Of a DNA stretch of 64,000 nucleotides, positions 8,204-17,889 are shown piece by piece (position 1 is the first letter of the stretch; each line of letters begins with the position of its first letter). The DNA comes from Amycolatopsis japonica (GTDB lineage: Bacteria; Actinomycetota; Actinomycetes; Mycobacteriales; Pseudonocardiaceae): NCBI RefSeq assembly GCF_000732925.1, contig NZ_CP008953.1:2418001-2482000 (forward strand), in the 5' to 3' direction. Position numbers and translations under genes: made by a program. The notes below the pieces were generated by a model, which saw nothing but the letters and a program-made list of their open reading frames with translations, was not told the DNA's origin and ran no database searches.

Positions 8204-9202
8204 GTGTTTGGCAAGCGTTATGCCGCATCGATGATCAACCGCAGTGCGGAGAACGAACAAGATCGCCGTCGTTTCCTGCGTGCGGCGGGGGTGGCGGGAC
8301 TCGGCGTGGTCGGTACCGGCGCGATAGGAGGATTGTCCGGTGCGACGGCATCCGCCGCCGCGGCCAAGCCGGCCGCGGCCGCCGCGCAGGGCGAGGTCAG
8401 TGACGCCGCGGTCCTGAACTTCGCGCTGAACCTCGAATACCTCGAAGCAGAGTTCTACCTGCACGCCGTCACGGGTAAAGGGCTCGCCGATTCTTCGACC
8501 ACCGGGACCGGCACCCGCGGCGGCGTCACGGGTGGACGGGCGGTGAAATTCAAGACCAAAGCGGCCAAGCAGTACGCCCAGGAGATCGCCTCCGACGAGA
8601 AGGCCCATGTGGAGTTCCTTCGGGCCGCGCTCGGTTCCGCGGCGGTCAGCCGCCCGGCCATCGATCTGCGGTCCAGCTTCACCGCCGCCGCCCAGGCCGC
8701 CGGCCTGGTCAGGAAAGGCCAGAGCTTCGACGCGTTCGCATGCGAGGAGAACTTTCTTCTCGCGGCCTATTTGTTCGAAGACGTCGGCGTCACGGCTTAC
8801 AAGGGTGCCGCGCCGTTGATCACCAACAAGACCTACCTCGAAGCCGCCGCCGGGATCCTCGCCGTCGAGGCCTACCACGCGGCCAACGTCCGCACGGCGC
8901 TCTACCAGCACTCCGGCGGCATTCTCGGACTCGGGCTGCTCGGCCGCGACCTCCGCGAAGCCAGCGTCAAACTTTCCAACGCACGCGACAGCCTCGACGG
9001 CACGACCGACCTCGACCAGGGTGTCGTCGACAAGAACGGCCGCGCGAACATCGTGCCCACCGACGGCAACGGCATCGCGTTCAGCCGGTCGCCCGGCCAG
9101 GTGCTCAACATCGTCTACCTGACACCGAAGGCGACCACCTCCGGCGGCTTCTTCCCGAAGGGCGTCAACGGAGACGTCAACACCAGCGCCGCCAACGGCT
9201 GA
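8204..9202 (+). CDS. Tat-exported ferritin-like domain protein
   Basis: 332 residues from GTG 8204, preceded by AAGGAG at 8191-8196. The start region carries a twin-arginine signal ([12 protein letters not shown] at 21-32) and an alanine-rich cleavage region. The mature part is a Ferritin_2 four-helix domain: [50 protein letters not shown] and [18 protein letters not shown] carry the Glu and Glu-x-x-His residues expected of a di-iron fold. Desiccation-related relatives exist in plants and actinomycetes; the role is probably iron or oxidant handling outside the membrane. A strong hairpin follows. Confidence 0.88.
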   Translation: MFGKRYAASMINRSAENEQDRRRFLRAAGVAGLGVVGTGAIGGLSGATASAAAAKPAAAAAQGEVSDAAVLNFALNLEYLEAEFYLHAVTGKGLADSSTTGTGTRGGVTGGRAVKFKTKAAKQYAQEIASDEKAHVEFLRAALGSAAVSRPAIDLRSSFTAAAQAAGLVRKGQSFDAFACEENFLLAAYLFEDVGVTAYKGAAPLITNKTYLEAAAGILAVEAYHAANVRTALYQHSGGILGLGLLGRDLREASVKLSNARDSLDGTTDLDQGVVDKNGRANIVPTDGNGIAFSRSPGQVLNIVYLTPKATTSGGFFPKGVNGDVNTSAANG

Positions 9203-9216
9203 TCCGCCGACTTCCC

Positions 9217-9250
9217 CGGAGGGCCGGTGCGACCGCGCGCCGGCCCTCCG
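9217..9250 (+). terminator. Hairpin after the ferritin-like gene
   Basis: CGGAGGGCCGG (9217-9227) pairs exactly with CCGGCCCTCCG (9240-9250) around a 12-base loop, 15 bases after the stop. Confidence 0.7.
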
Positions 9251-9364
9251 CCTGAACGGCGCGGCGCATTCTCTACGTACCCTCACTTATCGCGTGCGGG
9301 CTGGTCACGGCCACCGTCCACGGAGATGCTGGGGAGGCTCAGGTACGGCGTCGAAGGGAAGAAT

Positions 9365-9748
9365 GTGACGGCCGTCGTCTCGTCCGCATCCGTGGTTCGC
9401 GACAGCATCGTGGCCGCCATTCTGGTCCGGATGAGCGCGGCCGCCGACATCGCGCCTTACCTGCGAGGGCCGGCGCTCGCGGTGGTGGTCCGGCTGACCC
9501 GGGAGGTGGTGTCGCGATGCGTCGACGCGCTGGATCCCGGTGCGGATCTCAGCGGGGGAGCGGATGCCCTGCACCCCGTGCCCGGAGAGCCGGCGGCGGT
9601 CAGGGCGGTGCTGGCCCGTGTGCTGGGCACGTTCGCCTGGGAGCGGCTCGCCGAGGTCATCGGCCCGCACGACACGCCTCCGCACGCGGTGTGCCGCGCG
9701 GTCGAGTCGTTGTTCGACTCGCTCGTCGAGCTGGGCCGGTCACACTGA
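9365..9748 (+). CDS. Hypothetical protein, about 127 residues
   Basis: Start taken as GTG 9365, which follows GAAGGGA at 9354-9360; ATG 9326 is in frame upstream but its Shine-Dalgarno-like CGGAG is too close. The protein is predicted mostly helical (VVRLTREVVSRCVDAL, AVRAVLARVLGTFAWERLAEVI) with no signal peptide, membrane helix or known motif. It ends 17 bases before the giant LuxR gene and could be co-expressed with it. Function unknown. Confidence 0.5.
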   Translation: MTAVVSSASVVRDSIVAAILVRMSAAADIAPYLRGPALAVVVRLTREVVSRCVDALDPGADLSGGADALHPVPGEPAAVRAVLARVLGTFAWERLAEVIGPHDTPPHAVCRAVESLFDSLVELGRSH

Positions 9749-9765
9749 CGTAAGGGGCACCCGCG

Positions 9766-12516
9766 GTGGAGAAAGCGCTGGAGCAGGAGATCGCCAAGCC
9801 GTCGGCGTTCATCGTGGTCGAAGGTGAGCCTGGCTCCGGGCGGACGAGCCTCCTCGATCGGGTCGCACGATCCGAAGGCCGGAACCGGACGGTGCTCGAG
9901 GCCCGCTGCGCGCGAGAGCGCGATCCCGTGCCGCTGGCGCCGGTGCTCGACGCGCTGGGAACCGCAGCGGGCGAATGGACGGGGATGGCCGACCGTCTGT
10001 CGCCCCTCGCCGGGGTTCTTCACCCACTGCTTCCGGAGCTGAGACCCGTACTGCCGGATCCACTCGGGTCCGATCGTCACCTGGTGCACCGCGCGCTTCG
10101 TGAGCTGCTGACCTTGCCCGAACGCACGCTTCTGATCGTCGACGACGCGGACGAGGCAGACGACGAAACCCAGGAATTCCTCCGCTACTTGGCGTCCAGG
10201 CCGTCCGAACGGCTGGTCGTCCTGACGAGTTCCGCGATCCGGTTGCGGCAACGCGAATCCCACGAGTCGTGGTGGCCTCCCCGGGCCGGAGTGACGGCTC
10301 GGTTCACCCTGAAGCCCCTTCAGGTCGAAGACGTCGCGGCGATGGCCGGTTCGCGGGAACTCGCCGAAAGGGTCCATCGCCGCACCGGTGGGGTGAGCGC
10401 CGCGGTCGGGGCGGTTTTGGACGCGGTCGCAGGCCTTGACGCGCAGGCTGCGGCGAAACTTTCGGAGAAGGTCGTCCCCAGCGCTTGGGCGGCGGAACTC
10501 ACCGCGAGGTACGCCGTGCTGGACGAAGGTGCGGCGGCGATCGTGTCCGCCGCGGTGATCCTCGGGCGACCGGCGTGCAGCAAGACACTCGCGGCCGTGG
10601 CCGGTTCGGACCGGGCCGGAATCGTCGACGACCTGCTTCAGGCGATGGCCGGGGGATTTCTGCGAGACCAGGGCAACGATCGTTATGCGGTGCGCAGCCC
10701 CTTGATCGCCGACGCGATCCATGCCGCCGTCCCGGGCCCTCGGCGCTACCGGCTGCACTCGAACGCCGCGCGGTTCCTCGCCGGCTCGGACGAGCCGCAA
10801 CCGGAAAGGATCGCGTACCACCACCGGGAGGCGGGTGAGCTCGACGAGTGGGCCCGGCGGGTCGCGGAATCCGTGGACCTGGCGACCGCCGAAGGCCGGC
10901 CGGAGGACGCCGTGCGTCTGCTCGAGGCCGCGCTCGGGGACGTAGCTCTTTCCCGTGCCAATAGGGAGGATTTCGCCGTCCGCCTCAGCAGGGAGACGGC
11001 GTACGGGCTGATCGGCGAATCCACTCTGCGGCTACTGCGCACGGCGGCGCGTGACTGGCCGATGAGCAAGGCCGCCCGCGGCGAGATCCGGATCAACCTC
11101 GGTCGTGTCCTCATCAATCAGGCCGGGCAGATCGACGCCGGCCGTTCGGAGATCGAACTGGCCATCACGGATCTCGCCGACCGGCGCCCGCTTCTCGCTC
11201 GCGGGCTGATCACCTTGGCCCTTCCTCACGTCGGTGCGGTCCCGGTCGAGGAGAACATGCGCTGGCTGGACGAGGCGGTGCGGGCCAGCAAGGGCACCCG
11301 CGACGTCGAACTGATCGCCGCGGTGACCGCGAACCGGGTTTCCGGGCGGATGCAGATCGCCGATCCCGGAGCTTGGCAGGACGTGGGTACGCTGCCGGCC
11401 TCGCCGCGGTCTGCCGAGGTGCGCAGGCAGGTCAGCCGGACCTACATCAACCTTGCCGACGCGGCCGCGTGGAACGGCTACTACCCCGTCGCGAGGACCT
11501 ATCTGGCCACGGCCCGGAGGCTGATCCAAGACGAGGAACAGCCCTACTTGGAGGCGCTCGCCGCCGGGACGGACCTTCGGCTCGATGTCGCGATGGGGAT
11601 CTGGCCCGAGGTGGAGACCGGCGTCCGCGAGTTGCTGGAGCGTGTCGGTGAGGGCAGTTCGCTCGCGGCGGAACCCTTGCTCGCGCTGGGCTGGCACCGG
11701 CTGGGCAACGGACATCGCAAGGAGGCTTCACGGAACTTCGACGCCGCCTTCGCGCTCGCGGCCGGGAACGTGCCGCAGCAGGCTTCGGCGTTCGCCGGGC
11801 GGGTGACCGTCCTCCTCGCGGCCAAAGAACTTCCCACCGCCGCGCGCCTCGCGGAGAGCGGGCTCGAGACCATTCGCCGGAAGAACAACTGGATCTGGGC
11901 CGCCGAACTCCTGCCGTCCGCCGTACGGGTTCTCGTCGCCTTGGAGCAACACGAAGCGGCGACGCGGCTGGTGGACGAGTATCGGGAAGGGATCGCCGAG
12001 CGCGACGCGCCGCTCGCCCACGCCGCCGCCCTCTTCTGCCAAGGTCTGCTCGCCCGAAAACGACCGGGCGACGCGGCCGAATTCTTCGGCCGGGCGTCAC
12101 TGGCCTATCAGGCGTTGCCTCGGCCTCATGCCGCCGCTGTCACGAGCGAATTCGCGGGTGAGTGTCACGCCGAACTCGGGGACCACCGGAAGCTGCTGGG
12201 AGCGTTGACCTCCGCCGAAACCATTTATCGTTCCCTGAAGTCCGCCGCGGATGCCCAGCGGTGCCGACGGCTTCTGGCGCGCCACGACCCGACCACTCCG
12301 TCGAGGGGGCGTCGTGGATACGGGCAGGCCTTGTCGCCGCGCGAACTCGAGGTGGCGCGTCTTGCCGCGCAAAGCCTCAGTAACCGTGAGATCGCCGAAC
12401 GGCTCTTCCTCTCCGCGAGGACGGTCGAAGTCCACATCGGCCGGGCGCTGACCAAGCTGGATCTGCCGTCGCGTGCGGTGCTCACCGAGGACCTGCTGCG
12501 CGAGCAGCGGGCCTGA
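9766..12516 (+). CDS. LuxR-family regulator with N-terminal ATPase (LAL type)
   Basis: 916 residues from GTG 9766 with AAGGGG upstream. Architecture: an AAA/STAND-like ATPase with P-loop GEPGSGRTSLL at 20-30 and Walker B TLLIVDDADEADDE, a long helical repeat (TPR-like) middle, and a C-terminal LuxR helix-turn-helix (LSPRELEVARLAAQSLSNRE then SARTVEVHIGRALTKL). The P-loop lysine is arginine (R26), so ATP hydrolysis may be weak. Large LAL proteins are usually pathway activators. The next genes downstream are the secreted protease run, separated by a 235-base AT-richer leader, making those genes a plausible target. Confidence 0.88.
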   Translation: MEKALEQEIAKPSAFIVVEGEPGSGRTSLLDRVARSEGRNRTVLEARCARERDPVPLAPVLDALGTAAGEWTGMADRLSPLAGVLHPLLPELRPVLPDPLGSDRHLVHRALRELLTLPERTLLIVDDADEADDETQEFLRYLASRPSERLVVLTSSAIRLRQRESHESWWPPRAGVTARFTLKPLQVEDVAAMAGSRELAERVHRRTGGVSAAVGAVLDAVAGLDAQAAAKLSEKVVPSAWAAELTARYAVLDEGAAAIVSAAVILGRPACSKTLAAVAGSDRAGIVDDLLQAMAGGFLRDQGNDRYAVRSPLIADAIHAAVPGPRRYRLHSNAARFLAGSDEPQPERIAYHHREAGELDEWARRVAESVDLATAEGRPEDAVRLLEAALGDVALSRANREDFAVRLSRETAYGLIGESTLRLLRTAARDWPMSKAARGEIRINLGRVLINQAGQIDAGRSEIELAITDLADRRPLLARGLITLALPHVGAVPVEENMRWLDEAVRASKGTRDVELIAAVTANRVSGRMQIADPGAWQDVGTLPASPRSAEVRRQVSRTYINLADAAAWNGYYPVARTYLATARRLIQDEEQPYLEALAAGTDLRLDVAMGIWPEVETGVRELLERVGEGSSLAAEPLLALGWHRLGNGHRKEASRNFDAAFALAAGNVPQQASAFAGRVTVLLAAKELPTAARLAESGLETIRRKNNWIWAAELLPSAVRVLVALEQHEAATRLVDEYREGIAERDAPLAHAAALFCQGLLARKRPGDAAEFFGRASLAYQALPRPHAAAVTSEFAGECHAELGDHRKLLGALTSAETIYRSLKSAADAQRCRRLLARHDPTTPSRGRRGYGQALSPRELEVARLAAQSLSNREIAERLFLSARTVEVHIGRALTKLDLPSRAVLTEDLLREQRA

Positions 12517-12751
12517 CCGTCACGAAAAAACGCCGATATCGCATCGTCGGGTATTCGGAATTTCATGAGGTCCCTTATTCAATGACACCACGGCACTGAT
12601 CATAAAAAATGTGCGCTTTTAATTGAGTATCCGGCCGGGTGTAGTACCTATTGTTCTTCGCCGGTTGAGAACTCACTGTTGTCACAACGTGGTTGTGGTC
12701 ACGTTCGCACTGTCTCCCCGGTGTCGATTCCCCTGCTTTCAGGAGTATTCA
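12517..12751 (+). promoter_or_regulatory. AT-richer leader of the protease genes
   Basis: The stretch after the LuxR stop is clearly AT-richer than its surroundings, especially 12595-12640. Near its end GTTGTCACAAC is a short palindrome and is followed by GTGGTTGTGGTCAC, a repeated GTTGT-type motif that could be an activator site. AGGAG at 12741-12745 is the ribosome-binding site of the first protease. An in-frame extension of the protease frame runs through the region but precedes the signal peptide and is not coding. Confidence 0.45.
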
Positions 12752-14311
12752 ATGCGCGAAAATCTCCGACCCCGATGGGTGTCGGCCATCGCGGGCCTGT
12801 CGCTCGCCGTCTGCGCTTCGATGTCGGCGCTGCCCGCGGTCGCCTCGCCGGTAGGGCCCGCCGTCCAGGCCTGGGTGCCGGACGCCGTTCCGGGCTCCTA
12901 CCTCGTCACTTTCAAGGCATCGACGGTGAACACCGCCGATGCTCGCTCACTGGCGGCGGAGTACGGCGGGCAGGTCACGCGCACCTATGACGCCGCGCTG
13001 CGCGGTTTCGCGGGCCGGATGACCGCGGCGCAGGCCCAGCGGCTCGCGGCGGATCCTGCCGTCGCCTCGGTCGAGCCGGATTCCCTCGCGCGTGCCACCG
13101 GCACCCAGAACGACCCCACCTGGGGCCTGGACCGGGTCGACCAGAAGGACCTGCCGCTCGACAAGAAGTACGACTACGCCAACAAAGGCGACGGTGCCAC
13201 GGTCTACGTGCTCGACACCGGGACCGACTATCGCCAGTCGGAGTTCGGCGGCCGCGCGAGCAGTGGTTACGACTTCGTGGACAGCGACAGCGACGCCTCG
13301 GACTGCCAAGGCCACGGCACCCACGTCTCGGGAACCGTCGGCAGCACGACCTACGGGGTCGCGAAAGGTGTGAAGATCGTCGCCGTCCGCGTGCTCGGCT
13401 GCAACGGCAGCGCGCCGTGGTCGACGATCGTGTCCGGTATCGACTGGGTCACCAAGAACGCCCGGAAGCCCGCGGTGCTCACGATGAGCATCGGCGGCGG
13501 GGCGACCTCCACAGTGGACCAGGCGGTTCAAGGAGCGGTCCGGGCAGGCATCACCGTCACGGTCGCCGCGGGCAACGAGGGCCAGGACGCCTGCAACGTC
13601 TCACCCGCCCGCACGCCCGAGGCGATCACCGTCGCCGCGAGCGACATCCAGGACAAGCGATCGATCTTCAACTCCTCGCAGTCCTCGAACTACGGGTCCT
13701 GCACCGACCTGTTCGGTCCGGGCAGCAACATCACGTCGACCCGCAACGGCGGCGGCACACAGCAGATGAGCGGCACCTCCATGGCCACCCCGCATGTCGC
13801 GGGTGCGGCCGCGCTCTACCTGACCGCCAACCCCTCCGCCACCCCGGCGCAGGTCACCAAGGCGCTGCTCGACAACGCCACGCCCGGCAAGATCTCCGAC
13901 ACCAAGGGCTCGCCGAACAAGCTGCTGTACACCGGTTTCCTCGGCGGAACCCCGAATCCGCCGTCCTGCGCGGGTGGTACGAGCGCGGACGACGTCGCGA
14001 TCCCTGATGCCGGCGATGCCGTGACCAGCACGGTGACCATCGGCTCCTGCGACGCCAAGGGCACTTCCGGCACTTCGGTGGCAGTGGCGATCAAACACCC
14101 GTACTCGGCCGATCTGAAGATCGACCTCGTGACGCCCAGCGGCAAGGTCGTCAACCTCGAGCAGGCCGGCGGCGTGAGCACGATCGACCTCTCCAAGACC
14201 TACACCGTCGACACCTCGGGTGAAAGCCGCACCGGTGACTGGAAGTTGCGTGTCCAGGACGTCTACCGCTTCGACACCGGCGTGATCGACAACTTCGCCC
14301 TGACCTTCTGA
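12752..14311 (+). CDS. Secreted subtilisin-like protease with P domain
   Basis: 519 residues from ATG 12752 (AGGAG six bases upstream). Signal peptide to about 32, inhibitor-I9 propeptide (about 47-112), S8 catalytic domain with Asp155 (VYVLDTG), His188 (GHGTHVSGT), oxyanion Asn275 (AAGNE) and Ser343 ([11 protein letters not shown]), then a C-terminal P/proprotein-convertase beta domain (about 425-519, ending [11 protein letters not shown]). It would be exported, self-processed, and degrade proteins outside the cell. The third gene of the run is a clear relative: both carry [10 protein letters not shown] and LPLDKKY at the propeptide/catalytic junction. Confidence 0.93.
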   Translation: MRENLRPRWVSAIAGLSLAVCASMSALPAVASPVGPAVQAWVPDAVPGSYLVTFKASTVNTADARSLAAEYGGQVTRTYDAALRGFAGRMTAAQAQRLAADPAVASVEPDSLARATGTQNDPTWGLDRVDQKDLPLDKKYDYANKGDGATVYVLDTGTDYRQSEFGGRASSGYDFVDSDSDASDCQGHGTHVSGTVGSTTYGVAKGVKIVAVRVLGCNGSAPWSTIVSGIDWVTKNARKPAVLTMSIGGGATSTVDQAVQGAVRAGITVTVAAGNEGQDACNVSPARTPEAITVAASDIQDKRSIFNSSQSSNYGSCTDLFGPGSNITSTRNGGGTQQMSGTSMATPHVAGAAALYLTANPSATPAQVTKALLDNATPGKISDTKGSPNKLLYTGFLGGTPNPPSCAGGTSADDVAIPDAGDAVTSTVTIGSCDAKGTSGTSVAVAIKHPYSADLKIDLVTPSGKVVNLEQAGGVSTIDLSKTYTVDTSGESRTGDWKLRVQDVYRFDTGVIDNFALTF

Positions 14312-14336
14312 TTTCTCCCCTGTGAAAGGAAACACC

Positions 14337-15797
14337 GTGAAGAAGAAGAGAATCGCAGGCCTGCTGGCGCTGGGTGTGGCGGCCCTGTCGATCCCCGTCC
14401 TGGGCGGAACCGCCGGTGCCGCTCCCCAGCCGATCGCGTCGGCGATCGCGCCCACCGGTGACGTCCGGATCCCCGACGGCGCCCACGCCCAGGGCATCGG
14501 CGGCGTGCCCGCCTCGGTGAAGGACTACCCGTTCGCCATCGCGGCCTTGCGCGAAGGTGGCTCCCGGCCCAAGGGGCAGAGCTGCAGCGGTTCGGTCGTG
14601 GCGCCCCGCAAGGTGATGGTCGCGGCGCACTGCAAGGAACTGGCCGGCGAAAAGACAGTCCTTTATGGACTGGACGACCTGGTGGGCACCGGCGGCACCC
14701 AGCTCAAGGTCGTCGACTACAAACTCCACCCGAAGTTCACCCAGCCCTGGAACGGATACGACGTCGCGATCATCACCACCGACGCGGACATCCCGGTCCC
14801 CGCCGGCGGTTACGCCAAGGTCGCCACCTCGGCCGACACCGGCCTCGAAACGCCGGGCAAGGACGGCTTCAGCCTCGGATACGGCAAGAAGACCCAGAAC
14901 GACAGTCCGCCCGACGTCACGCTGCAGAAGCTGACCCTGCCGATCGTCGACCCGAACCAGTGCACCGGGGTCGAGAACGGCGTCGACCCGAAGACGATGA
15001 TCTGCGCCGGGTACTCCGACGGCCGCAAGACCGTGCTCCCCGGTGACAGCGGTGGTCCGTTCATCGTCAACGGCGTGGTCGTGGGCATCACGTCGTGGAG
15101 CCGCAGCGATTTCCGGTGGTACAGCGTCTACAGCCGCCTGAACAACGAGATGGGCGACTGGGTCAAGCAGCAGATCGGTGACGTGCCCAGCGGTGACAAG
15201 TTCACCCTCGCGGCGTCCCCGGGCGCGGTGAAGACCGACCCCGGTAAGTACGTCTCGACGTCGATCACGAGCAAGGAAGGCAAGAACGGCAGCGAGAACG
15301 TCGCGCTGAGCGCGTCCGGACTGCCCGACGGTGCCAAGGCGACCTTCCAGCCTTCGTCCATCATGTCCGGCGACACCGCGAAGCTCACGATCGAGACCGC
15401 GGCGGGAACGCCGGAGCGGGACTACACGATCACCGTGTCCGGCAAGGGAACGACCGACACCGCGACCACCACGCTGACGCTGACCGTCGGCAAGGGCGGC
15501 AGCGAGCCGGGCGACCTCAAGGTCACGGTCAACCCCGGATCGGGGACCGTACGGGCGGGCCAATTCGTGAACGCGACGGTCTCCGCGACCGGCGGCAGTG
15601 GCTCCATCACGCTTTCGGCGTCCGGCTCGGGGCTGCCGATCGCGCCGTTCTTCAACCCGCAAAGCATCTCCAGTGGCGGCAGCTCGACGATGCAGATCTT
15701 CGCGCCGTTCCAGCCCGGTACCTACCCGATCACGGTGACGGCGAAGGACGGCGCAGGCAAGACGTCGACCGCCACCTACACGCTCACCGTCCAGTGA
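14337..15797 (+). CDS. Secreted trypsin-like serine protease with two C-terminal beta domains
   Basis: 486 residues from GTG 14337, six bases after AAAGGA; the GTG five codons earlier (14322) would disrupt the signal peptide and includes the ribosome-binding site. Signal peptide KKKRIAGLLALGVAAL, then an S1 domain with His in MVAAHC, Asp in GYDVAII and Ser in PGDSGGPF. From about residue 285 two Ig-like/bacterial beta domains follow (first ending TLTLTVGK, second ending ATYTLTVQ), probably for binding a polymer or spacing from the wall. It lies between two subtilisin genes with short gaps, so it is likely co-transcribed. Confidence 0.9.
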   Translation: MKKKRIAGLLALGVAALSIPVLGGTAGAAPQPIASAIAPTGDVRIPDGAHAQGIGGVPASVKDYPFAIAALREGGSRPKGQSCSGSVVAPRKVMVAAHCKELAGEKTVLYGLDDLVGTGGTQLKVVDYKLHPKFTQPWNGYDVAIITTDADIPVPAGGYAKVATSADTGLETPGKDGFSLGYGKKTQNDSPPDVTLQKLTLPIVDPNQCTGVENGVDPKTMICAGYSDGRKTVLPGDSGGPFIVNGVVVGITSWSRSDFRWYSVYSRLNNEMGDWVKQQIGDVPSGDKFTLAASPGAVKTDPGKYVSTSITSKEGKNGSENVALSASGLPDGAKATFQPSSIMSGDTAKLTIETAAGTPERDYTITVSGKGTTDTATTTLTLTVGKGGSEPGDLKVTVNPGSGTVRAGQFVNATVSATGGSGSITLSASGSGLPIAPFFNPQSISSGGSSTMQIFAPFQPGTYPITVTAKDGAGKTSTATYTLTVQ

Positions 15798-15824
15798 TGG
15801 TTCTTCTTACGGAGGTGATGTTCC

Positions 15825-17363
15825 ATGCGTAACCACCGGAAATTGCTGCTGACCTTGGGCGCGTTGACCCCCTTGCTGGCACTGGGTATCGGAAACGCCG
15901 TCGCGGCCGAGGCCGAAGGCGTTGTGGTCCAGGCGAAACAGCATTACGCCGACCAGTACATCGTCGTGCTGAAGGACGGCGTCGCGACCGCGCAAGCGTC
16001 GGCGACCTCGTTGACCGGGCGCTTCGGCGGCGAGGTGCGGTCGACGTGGTCCGCGGCCCTGAACGGCTTCTCGGTGAAGAAGATGACCGAGCGGCAGGCG
16101 AAGCGGCTCGCGGCGGATCCGTCGGTCAAGGCCGTCTATCAGGACGGCACCGCCCGCGGCACCGACACGCAGATCAACCCCACGTGGGGCCTGGACCGCG
16201 TCGACCAGAAGTCCCTGCCGCTGGACAAGAAGTACACCTACAACAACAGCGGCGAGGGCGTCACCGCGTACGACCTCGACACGGGCATCAATCCCGACAA
16301 CCCCGAGTACGAAGGCCGGGCCAGCATCGGCAAGGACTTCATGGGAGGTGACGGCAAGGACTGCAACGGGCACGGCAGTCACACCGCCGGCACCATCGCG
16401 AGCAAGACCTACGGCGTTGCCAAGAAGGTCAAGATCGTCGGCCTCCGGGTGCTCGGATGCAACAACACCGGTCCGGATTCGGGCATCATCGACGCCGTCG
16501 ACTGGGTGACCGCGAACGCGCGGAAACCGGCCGTGGCGAACATGAGCCTCACGATGGACGCGCCCGGCGTGGGTGACGACGCGCTCAAGAAGTCGATCGC
16601 GTCCGGCGTCGTCTACGGCGTCGCTTCCGGCAACGCGTCGACCGATGCCTGCAACACCAGCCCCGCCCGGGTTCCCGAAGCCATCACGGTGAACGCCACG
16701 GACTCCGGCGACAACCGGTCGTCGTTCTCGAACTACGGTTCGTGCACCGACATTTTCGCCCCGGGCAGCAACATCACGTCGCTGAGCCCGAACAGCGGGA
16801 GTTCGGCGGTGATGAGCGGGACGTCCATGGCGACGCCGCACGTCGTCGGTGCGGCCGCGCTCTACCTGGCGGCCAACCCGTCCGCGACGCCGAAGCAGGT
16901 TCGGGACGCGCTGGTGAACAACGCGTCCGACGGGGTGGTCAAGAACCCCGGCAGCGGCTCGCTGAACAAGCTGCTGAACGTGTCGTTCATCGGTGGCGGA
17001 GGCCCGGAGCCGAAATGCGGCGCCAAGTCGAACACCACCCCGGTGGCGATCCCGGACGCCGGTGCCGCGGTGACGAGCTCGGTGACCCAGGAAGGATGTG
17101 ATGGCAAGGCGTCCTCGTCGCTGCCGGTCAAGGTGGACATCAGCCACACCTACTCGGCCGACCTGGCGGTGAGTCTCATCGGGCCCAGCGGTGCCACCTA
17201 CCGGTTGAAGAAGGCGGGAGGGGTGGGCAGCCCCGCCGGTGTGCACGAGACCTACACGGTCGACGCCTCGAACGAGAACGCCAACGGCACCTGGAAGCTG
17301 AGCGTCCAGGACGTCTTCAAGTTCGACACCGGTTCGATCGACGGATTCACCATCACTTTCTGA
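15825..17363 (+). CDS. Secreted subtilisin-like protease with P domain (second copy)
   Basis: 512 residues from ATG 15825 behind an exceptionally strong ribosome-binding site, GGAGGTGAT (15811-15819). Signal peptide to about 28, I9 propeptide, S8 catalytic domain with Asp152 (YDLDTG), His183 (GHGSHTAGT) and Ser335 ([11 protein letters not shown]), and a C-terminal P domain ending TGSIDGFTITF. Sequence and layout parallel the gene at 12752 throughout, which indicates duplication, though the two have diverged widely in the propeptide and substrate loops. A 13-bp hairpin follows, closing the run. Confidence 0.93.
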   Translation: MRNHRKLLLTLGALTPLLALGIGNAVAAEAEGVVVQAKQHYADQYIVVLKDGVATAQASATSLTGRFGGEVRSTWSAALNGFSVKKMTERQAKRLAADPSVKAVYQDGTARGTDTQINPTWGLDRVDQKSLPLDKKYTYNNSGEGVTAYDLDTGINPDNPEYEGRASIGKDFMGGDGKDCNGHGSHTAGTIASKTYGVAKKVKIVGLRVLGCNNTGPDSGIIDAVDWVTANARKPAVANMSLTMDAPGVGDDALKKSIASGVVYGVASGNASTDACNTSPARVPEAITVNATDSGDNRSSFSNYGSCTDIFAPGSNITSLSPNSGSSAVMSGTSMATPHVVGAAALYLAANPSATPKQVRDALVNNASDGVVKNPGSGSLNKLLNVSFIGGGGPEPKCGAKSNTTPVAIPDAGAAVTSSVTQEGCDGKASSSLPVKVDISHTYSADLAVSLIGPSGATYRLKKAGGVGSPAGVHETYTVDASNENANGTWKLSVQDVFKFDTGSIDGFTITF

Positions 17364-17380
17364 CCAGGTGGGGTGAGAGG

Positions 17381-17411
17381 GGTGGGGCCGGTCGCGATGA
17401 CCGGCCCCACC
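17381..17411 (+). terminator. Perfect hairpin ending the protease run
   Basis: GGTGGGGCCGGTC (17381-17393) and GACCGGCCCCACC (17399-17411) form a 13-bp perfect stem with a GCGAT loop, 18 bases after the stop. Confidence 0.8.
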
Positions 17412-17536
17412 TCGCCGACTGTGCGTCCCGACGAGCTCAGAACCGCGTTTCCAGTGGGCGGGCCTAGAGCCTCGCGTTCTATTGAGGGGTAAGTCGAACA
17501 TGGCGTGATCGAACCCCTGCCGCGCGGGATTCCGGA

Positions 17537-17830
17537 ATGGCTCGTGGGGATGACAGCAAAACCGATCAGGAAACGATCAGACACCTGCAGGAGCAGGTAG
17601 TGGAGGCGAAGCGACGGCATCGGCTCGATCTCATCGCCAAGAACGCGGAAATCGTGGAACTGGACAACCGGGTCGCCGCGCTTACCGGAACCGATGGCCA
17701 GTGCTCCACGGCCTGGGAGACGAAATCGAACCTGCCTCTCACCCGGTTCGACCAGCGGATGTGCCGGGCACAGCGGGGCTGGGACGGACCCACCGGCCTA
17801 GGCGTCCCGCGCGGCCTGCTCGCGTTCTGA
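17537..17830 (+). CDS. Hypothetical 97-residue protein, coiled-coil N-terminus, possibly a remnant
   Basis: ATG 17537. Residues 10-48 look like a charged coiled coil (TIRHLQEQVVEAKRRHRLDL, AKNAEIVELDNRVAAL), a pattern seen in small proteins carried by mobile elements. From about residue 55 the composition changes to Arg/Gly/Pro-rich and loses coding character, suggesting a frameshift or truncation. It lies between the protease terminator and a decayed recombinase-like fragment next to a tRNA. Function unknown. Confidence 0.35.
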   Translation: MARGDDSKTDQETIRHLQEQVVEAKRRHRLDLIAKNAEIVELDNRVAALTGTDGQCSTAWETKSNLPLTRFDQRMCRAQRGWDGPTGLGVPRGLLAF

Positions 17831-17889
17831 CCCGCCCTCGTGATGCAGGGACCCCGACCGATCAGTCGCCACCGGGTTGGTTCGACGAG

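Noticed and set aside
12623..12751. In-frame upstream extension of the first subtilisin
   Set aside because: It precedes a clean signal peptide and lies in an AT-richer leader; AGGAG and ATG 12752 mark the real start.
17701..17889. First part of the plus-strand frame leading into the recombinase-like remnant
   Set aside because: Its translation is Arg/Pro-rich and does not continue the recombinase similarity; only the segment from 17890 is kept.
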